Below are positions 1 to 10,300 of a DNA stretch of 64,000 nucleotides, one piece after another. Within the stretch, counting starts at the first letter, position 1; every line of letters starts with the position of its first letter. Position numbers and translations under genes: made by a program. Location of the stretch: the NCBI GenBank assembly GCA_003054665.1, contig QAYY01000012.1, forward strand, positions 217,679 through 281,678, read 5' to 3'. Source of the DNA: Opitutaceae bacterium EW11 (GTDB lineage Bacteria > Verrucomicrobiota > Verrucomicrobiia > Opitutales > Opitutaceae). The notes under the pieces were generated by a model that had not been told where the DNA came from, did no database searches, and saw nothing but the letters and a program-made list of their open reading frames with translations.

Positions 1-1
1 G

Positions 2-529
2 GGGGCCCAGTTCCTCGCTCGCACGAAGCGTGATCTCATGGCCGATTTCCAGGTGCACGACCGCGTGCCGTTCCCCGAGGTGAAGGTTGCGATCGAGTTC
101 ATGGTGAAACAGTACCTCGAGGGCGTGATCGACACGGTCGAGGTGATCTATGCCCGCTTCAAGAACACCCTCGTCCAGGAACCGTCCGTTCGCCCCATCC
201 TCCCGCTGACAAGCGTTGCGGAGTTCATCGCGCACGCCTCGACCGAAGCCGGAGCGACCGCGAAGCCCGACGCGCGCGAGATGCTCTTCGAACCGAGCGC
301 CCAGCAGGTGCTCGAGTCCCTTCTGCCGTTCTACGTCAATCGCACCATCTATCAGCACGTGCTGAGCGGCAAGGCCTCCGAACACAGCGCCCGGATGGTC
401 GCGATGAAGACCGCCAAGGACAACGCGAGCAAACTGCTCGGCGATCTCACCCTCGAGTACAACAAGGCCCGCCAGGCCGGCATCACCCAGGAAATCCTGG
501 AAATCGCCGCCGCCCAGTACGCGTCCTCA

Positions 530-532
<3 letters not shown>
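2..532 (+). CDS. atpG: F-type ATP synthase gamma subunit, C-terminal part (5' truncated by window edge)
   Basis: This is the central-stalk rotor subunit of the F1Fo ATP synthase. The frame is open from the first bases of the window, so the start lies upstream; an internal Met at 38 is not the start. The visible part holds the conserved gamma C-terminus: VIYARFKN, then SEHSARMVAMKTAKDNA and a final EYNKARQAGITQEILEIAA helix, which is the family signature that forms the coiled coil in the alpha3beta3 ring. The stop is followed directly by the octamer repeat array and then atpD, in the usual atp operon order. Confidence 0.95.
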
Positions 533-2146
<1,614 letters not shown>

Positions 2147-2151
2147 CTCCC

Positions 2152-2559
2152 ATGGCTCTCACTCTCGAAATCGTCACTCCCGAGGCCCGCGTCTATAGCG
2201 ACACGATCGACACGGTCGTGATTCCCACGGTGGAAGGTGAGATTGGTATCCTCCCGGGGCACATCCCGCTCCTGACCCAGGTGGAGAGTGGGGAGCTGCG
2301 CGTGACGAAGGGCGGGGCCGTCCACCACCTCGCGGTGGGCAAAGGTTTCGCCGAAGTACAGGGCGACAAGGTTTCCGTTTTGGCCGAAAGCGCCATCGAG
2401 GAGGAAAAGATCGACGAGAGCGCGGTCGAAAAAGCGATGGAACGCGCGGAGGAAGCGCTGCGAGGCAAAGAATCTCTCGATCCCGCGGAAATCGAGAGAC
2501 TCGAAGGCGTCGTGCGGTTCGCCGTCGCTCAGCTGGGTGTGAAGCGGCGTCGCCGCTGA
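2152..2559 (+). CDS. atpC: F-type ATP synthase epsilon subunit
   Basis: Small stalk subunit that regulates rotation and ATPase activity. It is 135 residues, normal for the family. The N-terminal beta-sandwich is clear (LTLEIVTPEARVYSD, then VVIPTVEGEIGILPGHIPLLT), followed by a Glu-rich helical C-terminus with ERAEEALRGKES. It is the last atp gene; no further atp gene and no convincing terminator follows before the chemoreceptor gene. Confidence 0.96.
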   Translation: MALTLEIVTPEARVYSDTIDTVVIPTVEGEIGILPGHIPLLTQVESGELRVTKGGAVHHLAVGKGFAEVQGDKVSVLAESAIEEEKIDESAVEKAMERAEEALRGKESLDPAEIERLEGVVRFAVAQLGVKRRRR

Positions 2560-2668
2560 CGCTATTGTTGACCGGGTGCACGGCCAGCGGCGTTGAAATC
2601 CGGTCACGCGGCTAGCTTGGCCGTGAGATTCTGCCACCAGCTCGCATGCCGCCTGCTTTGGGAGGGGC

Positions 2669-3853
2669 ATGATCAAGTTCATCCGCCGACTAGTGGATCT
2701 GGACGACGGCACGCCCGTTCCGGAAACACCGCCTGCCGCCACCGAGAGTTGGGCTGAGCGCGAGCCCAACCCGGTCTCATCCGCTCCGGAGCAGCTGGCG
2801 ACGATTGCCCGCGCCTCCGTGCACTTGGCCCAACTCGGCCCGAGATTGGCGGAGTTTGCGGCCGAGCTCGAAAAGCAGGCCCAGGCACAGGCCGCCAACG
2901 CCGCCAACATGGCGCAGACGATGGAACGCCTGACGGCGAAACTCGGCGATGCAGTAGGCGAGCTGCGGGAGACAGCGATCCAGGTCGGTTCGGCGCTCGA
3001 GAGCGTGGAGCAGATCGCCGACCAAACACGCGTGCTGGCGTTGAACGCCGGAATCGAGGCTGCGCGAGCCGGCACGCACGGCCGGGCCTTTGCTGTCATC
3101 GTCGAAGAGGTCCAGCGGCTCGCCGGTCGAACCCGTGAGTCCACGACCGCAATCGATGGCCGCATTCACCAGATGAATACCAGCATCGGCCAGGTGGAGG
3201 AGGGAATCGTTGGCGGCGGGGCAAGCGTCGCCTGCATTGCGGCGGCGAACCGGGATGTCCAGGGAATCGCCTCCGGAGCCGAACTCCAGTTCAACAGCTC
3301 CAGAGCGCTCCACGCGATGAGTGACCGGATGAACGATCTCGCCGAGACGCTCCTCCTGGGCGTGGGGAGATTCCGTTTTGGCGTCCACTACCGCGCCGAG
3401 CGCCAGCTCGCCGAGCTCATGCCCGATGTCGCCGACGCGTGCACCAGCCGCAACAAACTGGAATCGCTGCTGGAGCAATGGCTGAACGAAAATCCGTGTT
3501 TTCAACTCGTGTACGTGACGGATCCGGCTGGCTGTCAGATCATCGACAACATCGGTTGGAAAGACGGGCGGACGTTTCGCGACCCCGCTGGTTTCGGGCG
3601 CGATTGGTCGGACCGCCCCTGGTACTGCGAGACCATGCATCAGACGGGGGTCATCTCGACGGATATTTACCGCGGCGCCGGCTCGGACGAGTTCTGCTTC
3701 ACGGTCTCGACGCCGGTTTTCGACCAAAACGATGCCTGGCTTGGTGTGCTAGCTGCCGACGTCCGTTTCGAACGGCTGATGGCAGGCACCTCCGATGCAT
3801 TCCCTACAACGGCAGACGGCGTGCGACTCTACCCGGAGGGGAACGTCTGCTAG
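2669..3853 (+). CDS. Soluble methyl-accepting chemotaxis-type protein with C-terminal Cache-like sensor
   Basis: Predicted cytoplasmic chemoreceptor of 394 residues. There is no membrane segment. Residues about 45-115 are a heptad-rich helix, and the receptor hairpin tip that contacts CheA/CheW is at about 113-158 (QTRVLALNAGIEAARAG, then GRAFAVIVEEVQRLA). After a second helix the C-terminal 150 residues look like a single Cache/PAS-type sensor (LVYVTDPAG, then DWSDRPWY, then STPVFDQNDAWLGVLAADV). This inverts the common order of sensor first and signalling domain last. GGAGGGG lies only 1 bp before the ATG, an unusually short spacing. No che genes are nearby, so its signalling partners must be elsewhere. 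Confidence 0.8.
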   Translation: MIKFIRRLVDLDDGTPVPETPPAATESWAEREPNPVSSAPEQLATIARASVHLAQLGPRLAEFAAELEKQAQAQAANAANMAQTMERLTAKLGDAVGELRETAIQVGSALESVEQIADQTRVLALNAGIEAARAGTHGRAFAVIVEEVQRLAGRTRESTTAIDGRIHQMNTSIGQVEEGIVGGGASVACIAAANRDVQGIASGAELQFNSSRALHAMSDRMNDLAETLLLGVGRFRFGVHYRAERQLAELMPDVADACTSRNKLESLLEQWLNENPCFQLVYVTDPAGCQIIDNIGWKDGRTFRDPAGFGRDWSDRPWYCETMHQTGVISTDIYRGAGSDEFCFTVSTPVFDQNDAWLGVLAADVRFERLMAGTSDAFPTTADGVRLYPEGNVC

Positions 3854-4446
3854 CGTAACTGACTCATGCTAGGCGAATAGCCGGCTTCCGGTGGACCGGA
3901 CTGATCGACGCTGAGGCGCCGTCGAGCCCCGGCGGGCGGGCTTCGTTGCCCGGAGCAAGGCGGTCAGACGGCCCGAACGGCTCTCCACACGCCGCGCCAA
4001 TGGAAGGGGAGCTTGTGGAAGTCGCCGTTCACCATGTCCAGGATCAGCGCCCGGGCATTGAGCCGGAGCTGGACTGAACGGGAGAGGGGCGGGGAAGCGA
4101 TCATCACTTAGGGAATACGACCCAGAGTCCGACTGTTTAAGGCAGGCCGGAGATATAAGGCGCTGTCATTCGAGCCGGCCGGCAGCCGTAATCGGCTGTC
4201 CTGCAGATGCATGAGAGGCTTTAATGCACCAGAAGCCGCGGCGGTGTTTCACGCATGTTTTGCGAGAGAAAGCCTCCAGATTCGCCTCGGTTTGGGACCG
4301 TCAGTTTCCACGAACCCTTGTGCCTTCCCGACTTCAGGAACTCGCCGGGTGTCCGATTGACATTGAAACCCAATCTCATCTTTTTAGGTGCCTCAGTGAA
4401 TCCAAACCCGTTGTTCAGGCCAGAGACCGTTTCCCGTGCGTCGCGC
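3854..4446. other. Gap before feo genes, mostly without recognisable content
   Basis: About 590 bp separates the chemoreceptor from the first feoA. It contains one short reverse frame with some protein-like character (3964-4104, listed separately) and a TTGACA at 4357-4362 that could be a -35 element for feo, with only a weak T-rich -10 around 4381. I see no tRNA, repeat, terminator or Fur-type palindrome. Confidence 0.5.
3964..4104 (-). CDS. Possible small protein of 46 residues, or a gene remnant
   Basis: A reverse-strand frame starting ATG ATC GCT at 4104 and ending at TGA (3964-3966). The peptide contains RLNARALILDMVNGDFHKL followed by a Trp/Arg-rich tail (HWRGVWRAVRAV). The mixed hydrophobic and charged composition is more protein-like than the usual antisense frames here, but there is no ribosome-binding site and no recognised family. 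It could be a real small gene, a degraded gene end or chance. Confidence 0.25.
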   Translation of the reverse strand: MIASPPLSRSVQLRLNARALILDMVNGDFHKLPFHWRGVWRAVRAV

Positions 4447-4674
4447 ATGCGACTCACCGAGCTGCCCAACGGAGCGTCGGGGCGCGTTTGCGAACTCTCC
4501 GGCAAAGCCGAAGTGTGTCAGCGCCTGCGTGAAATGGGTTTCTGCGAGTCGGCCGTTATCGAACGAGTCTCGGGGGAACGCACGTTGCTCTGCCAGCTTT
4601 GCGGCACCCGGATCGCGCTGAGCGACCGCGCGGCCGAGCACATCGTCGTGGAGCTGATTCGCGGGGGGCTTTGA
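4447..4674 (+). CDS. feoA: FeoA-family protein (first copy)
   Basis: Small SH3-like protein associated with the FeoB ferrous iron transporter. The 75-residue product from ATG 4447 has the FeoA pattern: MRLTELPNGASGRV, QRLREMGFCESAVIE, and a C-terminal ALSDRAAEHIVVEL strand. The open frame extends about 64 codons upstream, but those residues do not resemble FeoA, so the internal ATG is preferred although no Shine-Dalgarno is evident. It has three or four Cys residues (VCEL, VCQR, GFCES, LCQLCG), more than a typical FeoA. It lies 16 bp upstream of a second feoA. Confidence 0.85.
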   Translation: MRLTELPNGASGRVCELSGKAEVCQRLREMGFCESAVIERVSGERTLLCQLCGTRIALSDRAAEHIVVELIRGGL

Positions 4675-4690
4675 GCCGCAGGCTGCATCC

Positions 4691-4936
4691 ATGGCCGATA
4701 CTCAAAAACTTTCCCAACTGACGATCGGAGCCTCGGCTGTCGTCCGCGAAATGCCGAAGCAAGGACCTGCTTTCCTCCGACTCCGCGAAATGGGCCTTCT
4801 CGCGGGGACCAGTCTGCGTCTTGTCCGCACCGCTCCGCTTGGGGACCCGATCGAAATCAAGGTCCGCGGCTATCATCTGACTCTCCGCAAGAGCGAAGCG
4901 GATCAAATCGTTGTCGAGCCGAGCTCGGCGAACTGA
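4691..4936 (+). CDS. feoA: FeoA-family protein (second copy)
   Basis: Second FeoA-like SH3 protein of 81 residues (LSQLTIGASAVVREM, FLRLREMGLLAGTSLRLV, GDPIEIKVRGYHLTLRKSEA). The GDPIEI/RGYHLTLR region matches classical FeoA better than the first copy does, and it has no cysteines. It sits between the first feoA and feoB in one transcription unit; paired FeoA proteins probably dock on the FeoB cytoplasmic domain. The two copies differ enough to suggest specialised roles rather than recent duplication. Confidence 0.9.
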   Translation: MADTQKLSQLTIGASAVVREMPKQGPAFLRLREMGLLAGTSLRLVRTAPLGDPIEIKVRGYHLTLRKSEADQIVVEPSSAN

Positions 4937-5027
4937 ATGCGGCCCCGAAGAGCGGCCCACGAGCAATGACGAGCGACGCACGTTCAGGCGCAGGCGCCCC
5001 GGTTCGTGGATACAACGGAGGGTTGCC

Positions 5028-7136
5028 ATGAGCTCGGACCAGAAAGCTTCCACGCCCGCCCGAACGCCGGTTTACGCCCTCTGCGGCAACCCGAACTGCG
5101 GCAAGAGCACGCTTTTCAACGCGCTGACCGGCCTGAAGCAGAAGGTGGGAAACTATCCCGGTGTCACCGTGGAGAAGAAGATCGGCGAAACCTATTCCCA
5201 GCACGGTCAGCCGATTAAGATCATCGATCTTCCCGGTGCCTATTCACTCGCCGCCCGCTCGCCGGACGAGGCGGTTCTTCGCGATGTCTTGCTCGGCCGC
5301 CGTGCCGACACTCCGCAGCCGGATCGGGTGGTCTGCATCGCTGACGCAAGCAACCTGGAGCGGAATCTCTATCTCATCCACCAGATCCTCGATCTCGGTC
5401 GCCCCGTGATCCTCGTGCTGAACATGATGGATCTGGCGGCGAAGTCAGGGATCGGCATCCGCGTCGCTCGCCTCGAAAAAGAACTGGGGATCCCGGTGAT
5501 TCCCTGTGAGGCGGTCAACGGCAAGGGACTGATCGAGCTGCGCCTCGCGATGAGCCGGTCCGATCTGCCGCTCCCCCGCCACCGCTGGGATATTCCGGCT
5601 CCGATCGCTCCGGCGGTTTCCGAGTTGGCGGCGAGCTTGGCCCAGAACGACCGCAAGCCGCCGCTGATCGCGCGGGCGGAAGCGCTGCTCCTCCTCACGG
5701 ACCAGGATACGGTGCGCGTCGCAGGTTCGGCCGCTCTCACGCCCCAAACCGCGTCGATCCTCCAGCAGTGGCAGAAGCGCTGGGAGGCGGAAGGGACGGA
5801 CTGGGCCGGTACGCTGGTGAACAGTCGTTACGACGCGATCTCCGTGATCTGCAACGAGGTCGTGCAGCGGCAGGCGGTATCGGTCGCGAGCGTCAGCGAC
5901 CGTATCGACGCGGTGGTGACACATCCGGTCTTCGGATGGCTGGTGCTCGGTGCCGTGATGACGGCGCTGTTTTTGTCGATCTTCACCCTCGCCGAGTACC
6001 CCATGAACTGGATCGACGGCCACATGGCCGGACTGAGCGATTGGGTGAAATCCGCCATGGCGCCCGGAGACCTGCGGGACCTGATCACCGACGGAGCGAT
6101 CGGCGGAGTGGGCGGGGTGATCGTCTTCCTTCCGCAGATCCTGATCCTCTACTTTTTCATCAGCCTGTTGGAGAATACCGGATACATGGCTCGGGCCGCG
6201 TTCATCATGGACCGCCTGATGAGCCGCGTGGGCCTCAACGGGAAGAGCTTCATTCCTCTGCTCAGTTCGTACGCCTGCGCCATTCCCGGAATCATGGCCA
6301 CGCGCACGATCGAGGATCCGAAGGACCGTCTGGTGACGATCCTGGTGGCGCCGCTGATGAGCTGCTCGGCCCGGCTTCCGGTCTATCTGCTGATGATCGC
6401 GGCGCTGGTTCCAGGCGACCGCGTGCCGGTCGCCAGCAAGGTCGGAATCATGCTTCTCATGTACGCGCTGGGCACGCTTGGGGCTTTCGGGTTCGCCTGG
6501 TTGTTCAAACGCACGCTGCTCAAGGGTGAGCCCCCCATGATGATCATGGAGCTGCCTCCCTATCGCCTGCCGAGGCTCCGCGATGTCGCCCTGCAAATGG
6601 TGGAGCGGGCCTGGCTCTTTCTGCGGCGCGCCGGAACGGTGATTCTCGGCATCTCCATCGTCCTTTGGTTTCTGTCCGCGTACCCGAAGGCTCCCCAGGG
6701 AGCGACACCCACGCAGCAGCTGGAACAGAGCTTTGCCGGGCAGGCGGGCAAGGTGCTCGAGCCCGTGATCAAGCCCATCGGCTTTGACTGGCACATCGGC
6801 ATCGGACTGATCACGTCGTTCGCGGCGCGTGAGGTCTTCGTCAGCACGATGGGCGTCGTCTTCAATGCGGAGACGAACGATCAGGACACGACACCACTCC
6901 GGCAGGCTCTGCTTCAGGCGCGCTGGCCGGACGGCCGCGCACTTTTCAGCCCTCTCGTTTGTTTCACGCTGATGGTCTACTACGTTTTCGCCATGCAGTG
7001 CATGAGCACCGTGGCCGTGGTTCGGCGCGAGACCAACTCGTACCGTTGGCCGGCGTTCCAGATTGCCTACATGACAGGCACCGCGTGGGTGCTGTCGTTT
7101 ATCGTCTACCAGGGAGGCCGAGCTCTCGGATTCTGA
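5028..7136 (+). CDS. feoB: Ferrous iron transporter FeoB
   Basis: Inner-membrane Fe(II) transporter of 702 residues with an N-terminal G-protein domain. G1 is GNPNCGKST (about 20-28), G3 is DLPG (about 67-70) and G4 is NMMD (about 132-135). A helical insertion leads to the membrane half with the two gate motifs (YMARAAFIMDRLM and the later FAAREVFVSTMG). The start at 5028 is chosen because GGAGGG (5017-5022) lies 5 bp upstream and the protein begins just before the G domain; an upstream in-frame start at 4911 overlaps feoA and adds unrelated residues. It is followed after 2 bp by the small Cys-rich protein. Confidence 0.97.
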   Translation: MSSDQKASTPARTPVYALCGNPNCGKSTLFNALTGLKQKVGNYPGVTVEKKIGETYSQHGQPIKIIDLPGAYSLAARSPDEAVLRDVLLGRRADTPQPDRVVCIADASNLERNLYLIHQILDLGRPVILVLNMMDLAAKSGIGIRVARLEKELGIPVIPCEAVNGKGLIELRLAMSRSDLPLPRHRWDIPAPIAPAVSELAASLAQNDRKPPLIARAEALLLLTDQDTVRVAGSAALTPQTASILQQWQKRWEAEGTDWAGTLVNSRYDAISVICNEVVQRQAVSVASVSDRIDAVVTHPVFGWLVLGAVMTALFLSIFTLAEYPMNWIDGHMAGLSDWVKSAMAPGDLRDLITDGAIGGVGGVIVFLPQILILYFFISLLENTGYMARAAFIMDRLMSRVGLNGKSFIPLLSSYACAIPGIMATRTIEDPKDRLVTILVAPLMSCSARLPVYLLMIAALVPGDRVPVASKVGIMLLMYALGTLGAFGFAWLFKRTLLKGEPPMMIMELPPYRLPRLRDVALQMVERAWLFLRRAGTVILGISIVLWFLSAYPKAPQGATPTQQLEQSFAGQAGKVLEPVIKPIGFDWHIGIGLITSFAAREVFVSTMGVVFNAETNDQDTTPLRQALLQARWPDGRALFSPLVCFTLMVYYVFAMQCMSTVAVVRRETNSYRWPAFQIAYMTGTAWVLSFIVYQGGRALGF

Positions 7137-7138
7137 TC

Positions 7139-7291
7139 GTGTCCACAGATTGGCAAACCTGGGCGGCTTTGGTGGTGGTGGCGGTCGCAGCTGCGTTGCT
7201 GCTGCGTTCATACCTCCACAAGCGCAAGACCCCCGGCTGCAGCGGAGGTTGTTGCCCCACGGATACGTTCAAAAAGCGGCTGAAGCGGTAG
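7139..7291 (+). CDS. FeoB-associated Cys-rich small membrane protein
   Basis: A 50-residue protein starting at GTG 7139, two bases after the feoB stop. It has one membrane helix (TWAALVVVAVAAALLL) followed by a basic stretch and a cysteine cluster (CSGGCC) near the C-terminus. This matches the small FeoB-associated Cys-rich membrane proteins often found after feoB in bacteria without classical FeoC. The cysteines could bind iron or a Fe-S cluster; that is an inference. There is no ATG alternative, and the tight coupling supports the GTG. Confidence 0.8.
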   Translation: MSTDWQTWAALVVVAVAAALLLRSYLHKRKTPGCSGGCCPTDTFKKRLKR

Positions 7292-7360
7292 CTCGCCGCT
7301 TGCGGGGTCCTGGGGCAGCGCTGTCGCACTCAGATGAGAGCGGAAGAGCTGAGACTGAGA

Positions 7361-10300
7361 TCAAGCGCTGGGCAGCGGCTGGACGCCGAGCGTGCCTTCG
7401 AGCTGCTTGCGGTATTCGGAAGATTCATACCGCTTCAGAAGATCGCGAGCGTGGGCCAGCCTGGCCTTTAGGTTGAGGCGGATCACGGCGTCGGCGAAGC
7501 CCGGGCGGTCGAGATACTCTTCGAGGTGCGCCACGTGCCGGTGCCAGAGCGCCATGTCGAAGCGCTGTTTCGCGTCCAGGCGCGCCGCATACCAATCGCT
7601 GGAGAGCAGGGCTTCGCGGGTGAAGAGTGAGCGAACCTCCGGCGACGCCAGGGTTTTGCCCTCGTACGTTCCCCTTGCCATGATGTGAAGCAACGCGCGC
7701 AGGGGAGGGCAGGCCATATCCACGCCGCCGTCGGCGAAGTAGCTTTCGGCGACGCGCCGGTGGGTGGTGACGATGTTGTCCATGCCGTCGACGAAGACGT
7801 CCATGTCCTGCAGCTCGGGCCGCAGCATTTCGTCGGAGAACACGACGTGCGGGTGGTTGAACACGCGCCCGAAATATACACGGACGAAACGCGTGGTGAT
7901 GCGATAGCCGAGGCGGCTGGCCAGGATGGTTTTACCCTCGTGGACGAAGTCTTCGCACTTTTCGAGGCAGCCGTGAGCGATCAGAGCGCGGGCGTCCCGT
8001 TCCGCCGGCGTCATGCGCGAGAATACCTCGGGCACGAGCATGCTCACGTCGTGATCCACACGCACCTTGGGGCCGACATATCCGGCCGCAGAGAGAAAGC
8101 CGTCGTGCCCCGTCAGGATCAGCGAGATCAACGCCGCATTGAGGTCGATGACCGGCGGCAGGGCGTTGAACGGACCTTTAGTCAGGGCGCCTTCCGAGCC
8201 GGCGCCCGTCGTCGAGGGCGACTTGCCCGTCATGCTGCTGATAAACTCCATGAAGAGCTCGGGCAGCTCGAGATAGTGCAGTGGGCTGAAGACGGCCAGG
8301 GGGCGAATGCCTTTCTCGGGCGGATTGTTGCGCCGGCCGGGGGCGACGACGTTCACGGGCGTGAGCAGCGGCGCGTCCGGCCCGAGCTTGCGGCTGAGAC
8401 GCGCCGAGAGTTCGGCGACGTACGTGCCGACCTTGTCGGTGAAATCCGGCCGCAGCTGCAGGTAGCGTGGATTTTTCGTCGGTTTGCCGTCGACGATCCT
8501 CGGATGGGCGGAGGAGACGAAAAAGCGCGGAGACGTGTCGCCGGCGTCGGCCGCAGCGCGGATGAGGGCGCGCATGGGCTCGGTGTAGGCGGTGTAGCCG
8601 ATCGCGTCCTCGATCAATTCGCGGGCGTCGGCTGCCGTCAGCGGTTCGTAGTTGGAGAGGAAGGTGCCGGGAGAGGCGATGTCCGCCTCGGCCTGATGGT
8701 CGTAGCCGCGGTGAATCGCGTCGTCCGGACGCTGGAAAAGCCGGGCTTCGCAATTCTGGACAAACTTATGGGAAGAACCGCGCGCGGGCGCCGTCCCGTC
8801 TTCCGTCGTGCGGTCCGACCGCTCGGGGAGAAGCTCTTTCCCGAGTTGAGAGGACGGGGCCACGACGGAGGCCGTGATGTCGTCTTCCATCTGGACCTTG
8901 ATTGCCGGATGGAAATCGCTGCGGAGGCCGAACACGCGCCAGGAGCCGTCGGACTCGAAGCCGACACGGAGGCAGTTGGTGACGAGCTTCCGGCCGTCGA
9001 GCTTCAGCTCGTTGCCGGGCCGGCCGTTGATCGTATCCACCGAGAAGTGACAACGCCAATCGTTGCCCCATTCGGCCTTGTAGAAGCGCTTGAGGACGAA
9101 AACCAGTTCCTTGATGTGCTGCGGGATGGAGCGGAGCCAGACGTTGTATTCCTCGCAGTAGTCGCGGCGGGAAGGCGTGAGCAGCTTGATCACGCTGCCC
9201 AGCGAGCGCTGCTCGCTGAGGATGGGCCGCTTGTCTTTGCCGTTGAGCGAAGGGTCCTTGAAGCGGTTTGTCGTGTCGCGCTCGAGGACCGCCGCGACTT
9301 GGTCGAAGTCCTTGTCGAAATCCGCGACAAAGACGTGGCCGGGAAGAATTGCGTACGAAATGGCTTTGGAAATCTCGGATTTTCCGCCACCGGAAACGGT
9401 GCTCGGCTTGTGGCAAACGGTGCCTTCCGCAACCGTGCCGACGAGGCGCCAGACGGTGGGCTGGCCCGGCACCGGTTCCATGTGCACACGGTAGCCGCTC
9501 GGACGGATGTAGGTCTTGTTGGCGAGAAGCTTGATTGACCGCTCCTGTCCTGATGCGTCCTTCCAGGAAATCGTCTGGGTGCGAAGGTTGAAGCGGGACT
9601 CCTCTGGAACGAGGATGATTTCCGGATGCTCCCGATGGATGGCGTGGCCTTCGGGGCGCCGAATGAAATGGCTGTTCCAATTCGCGAGCACCGAATCCAC
9701 GGAATATTTCTGCGGTTCGGCGTAGCCGGAGAACTCGGAGCCCAGCTCATAACTCGGGAACACCAGTGCGCCGCCGGCGTGCTCCTCTTCCGCCTGGCCG
9801 AAGAGGTTGGCCGAATAGCTGATCTGGGTCTTCACCTCCTTCTTGCAGTAGCCGTAGTAGTTGTCGGCGATGATCGTGACCATGACGCCGCGCGCATCGC
9901 GAGCGGTCACCTTGAAGGCCGAGCCGTTGTTGTAGAACTCCTTCTCGTCCTTCCAGCACATGCCGTCGCGGCGTTGGCGCGGGGTGGCTAGGTCCCAATG
10001 CGGCAGACCGAGGAGGTGCTTCGGGACACTGGTCAGATGTGGTGCGAGAATGATGCAGCCCGTGTGGCCGGTCCAATGATCGATATCGAGGCCGGCGTCG
10101 TTTTCCGGCAGATACGGATCGCCGGCGTTTCCGAAGATCGCCTCGACGAAATCGAGGTTGCTCACCAGCGAGCCGGGAGCGATGAACCGCACTTCCATGC
10201 GCTTTTCGTCGCAGACGTTGGGCACGGCGGGGCAAACCAGCGGACGCAACAGCAGGGAAACGAAGCACTCGGCCTGATCCTTGCGTCCCGACGTGAACGG

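Noticed and set aside
2579-2625. Possible terminator after atpC (CACGGCCA ... TGGCCGTG)
   Set aside because: An 8-bp inverted repeat exists but the loop is 31 bases and there is no T-run; not convincing as a terminator.
4221-4446. N-terminal extension of the first FeoA to 4255
   Set aside because: The 64 extra residues (Pro/Ser/Arg mix) do not resemble FeoA, and the SH3 core begins at the internal ATG 4447.
5445-7211. Reverse frame of 588 codons opposite feoB
   Set aside because: His/Asp/Arg-rich antisense shadow; feoB on the other strand is certain.
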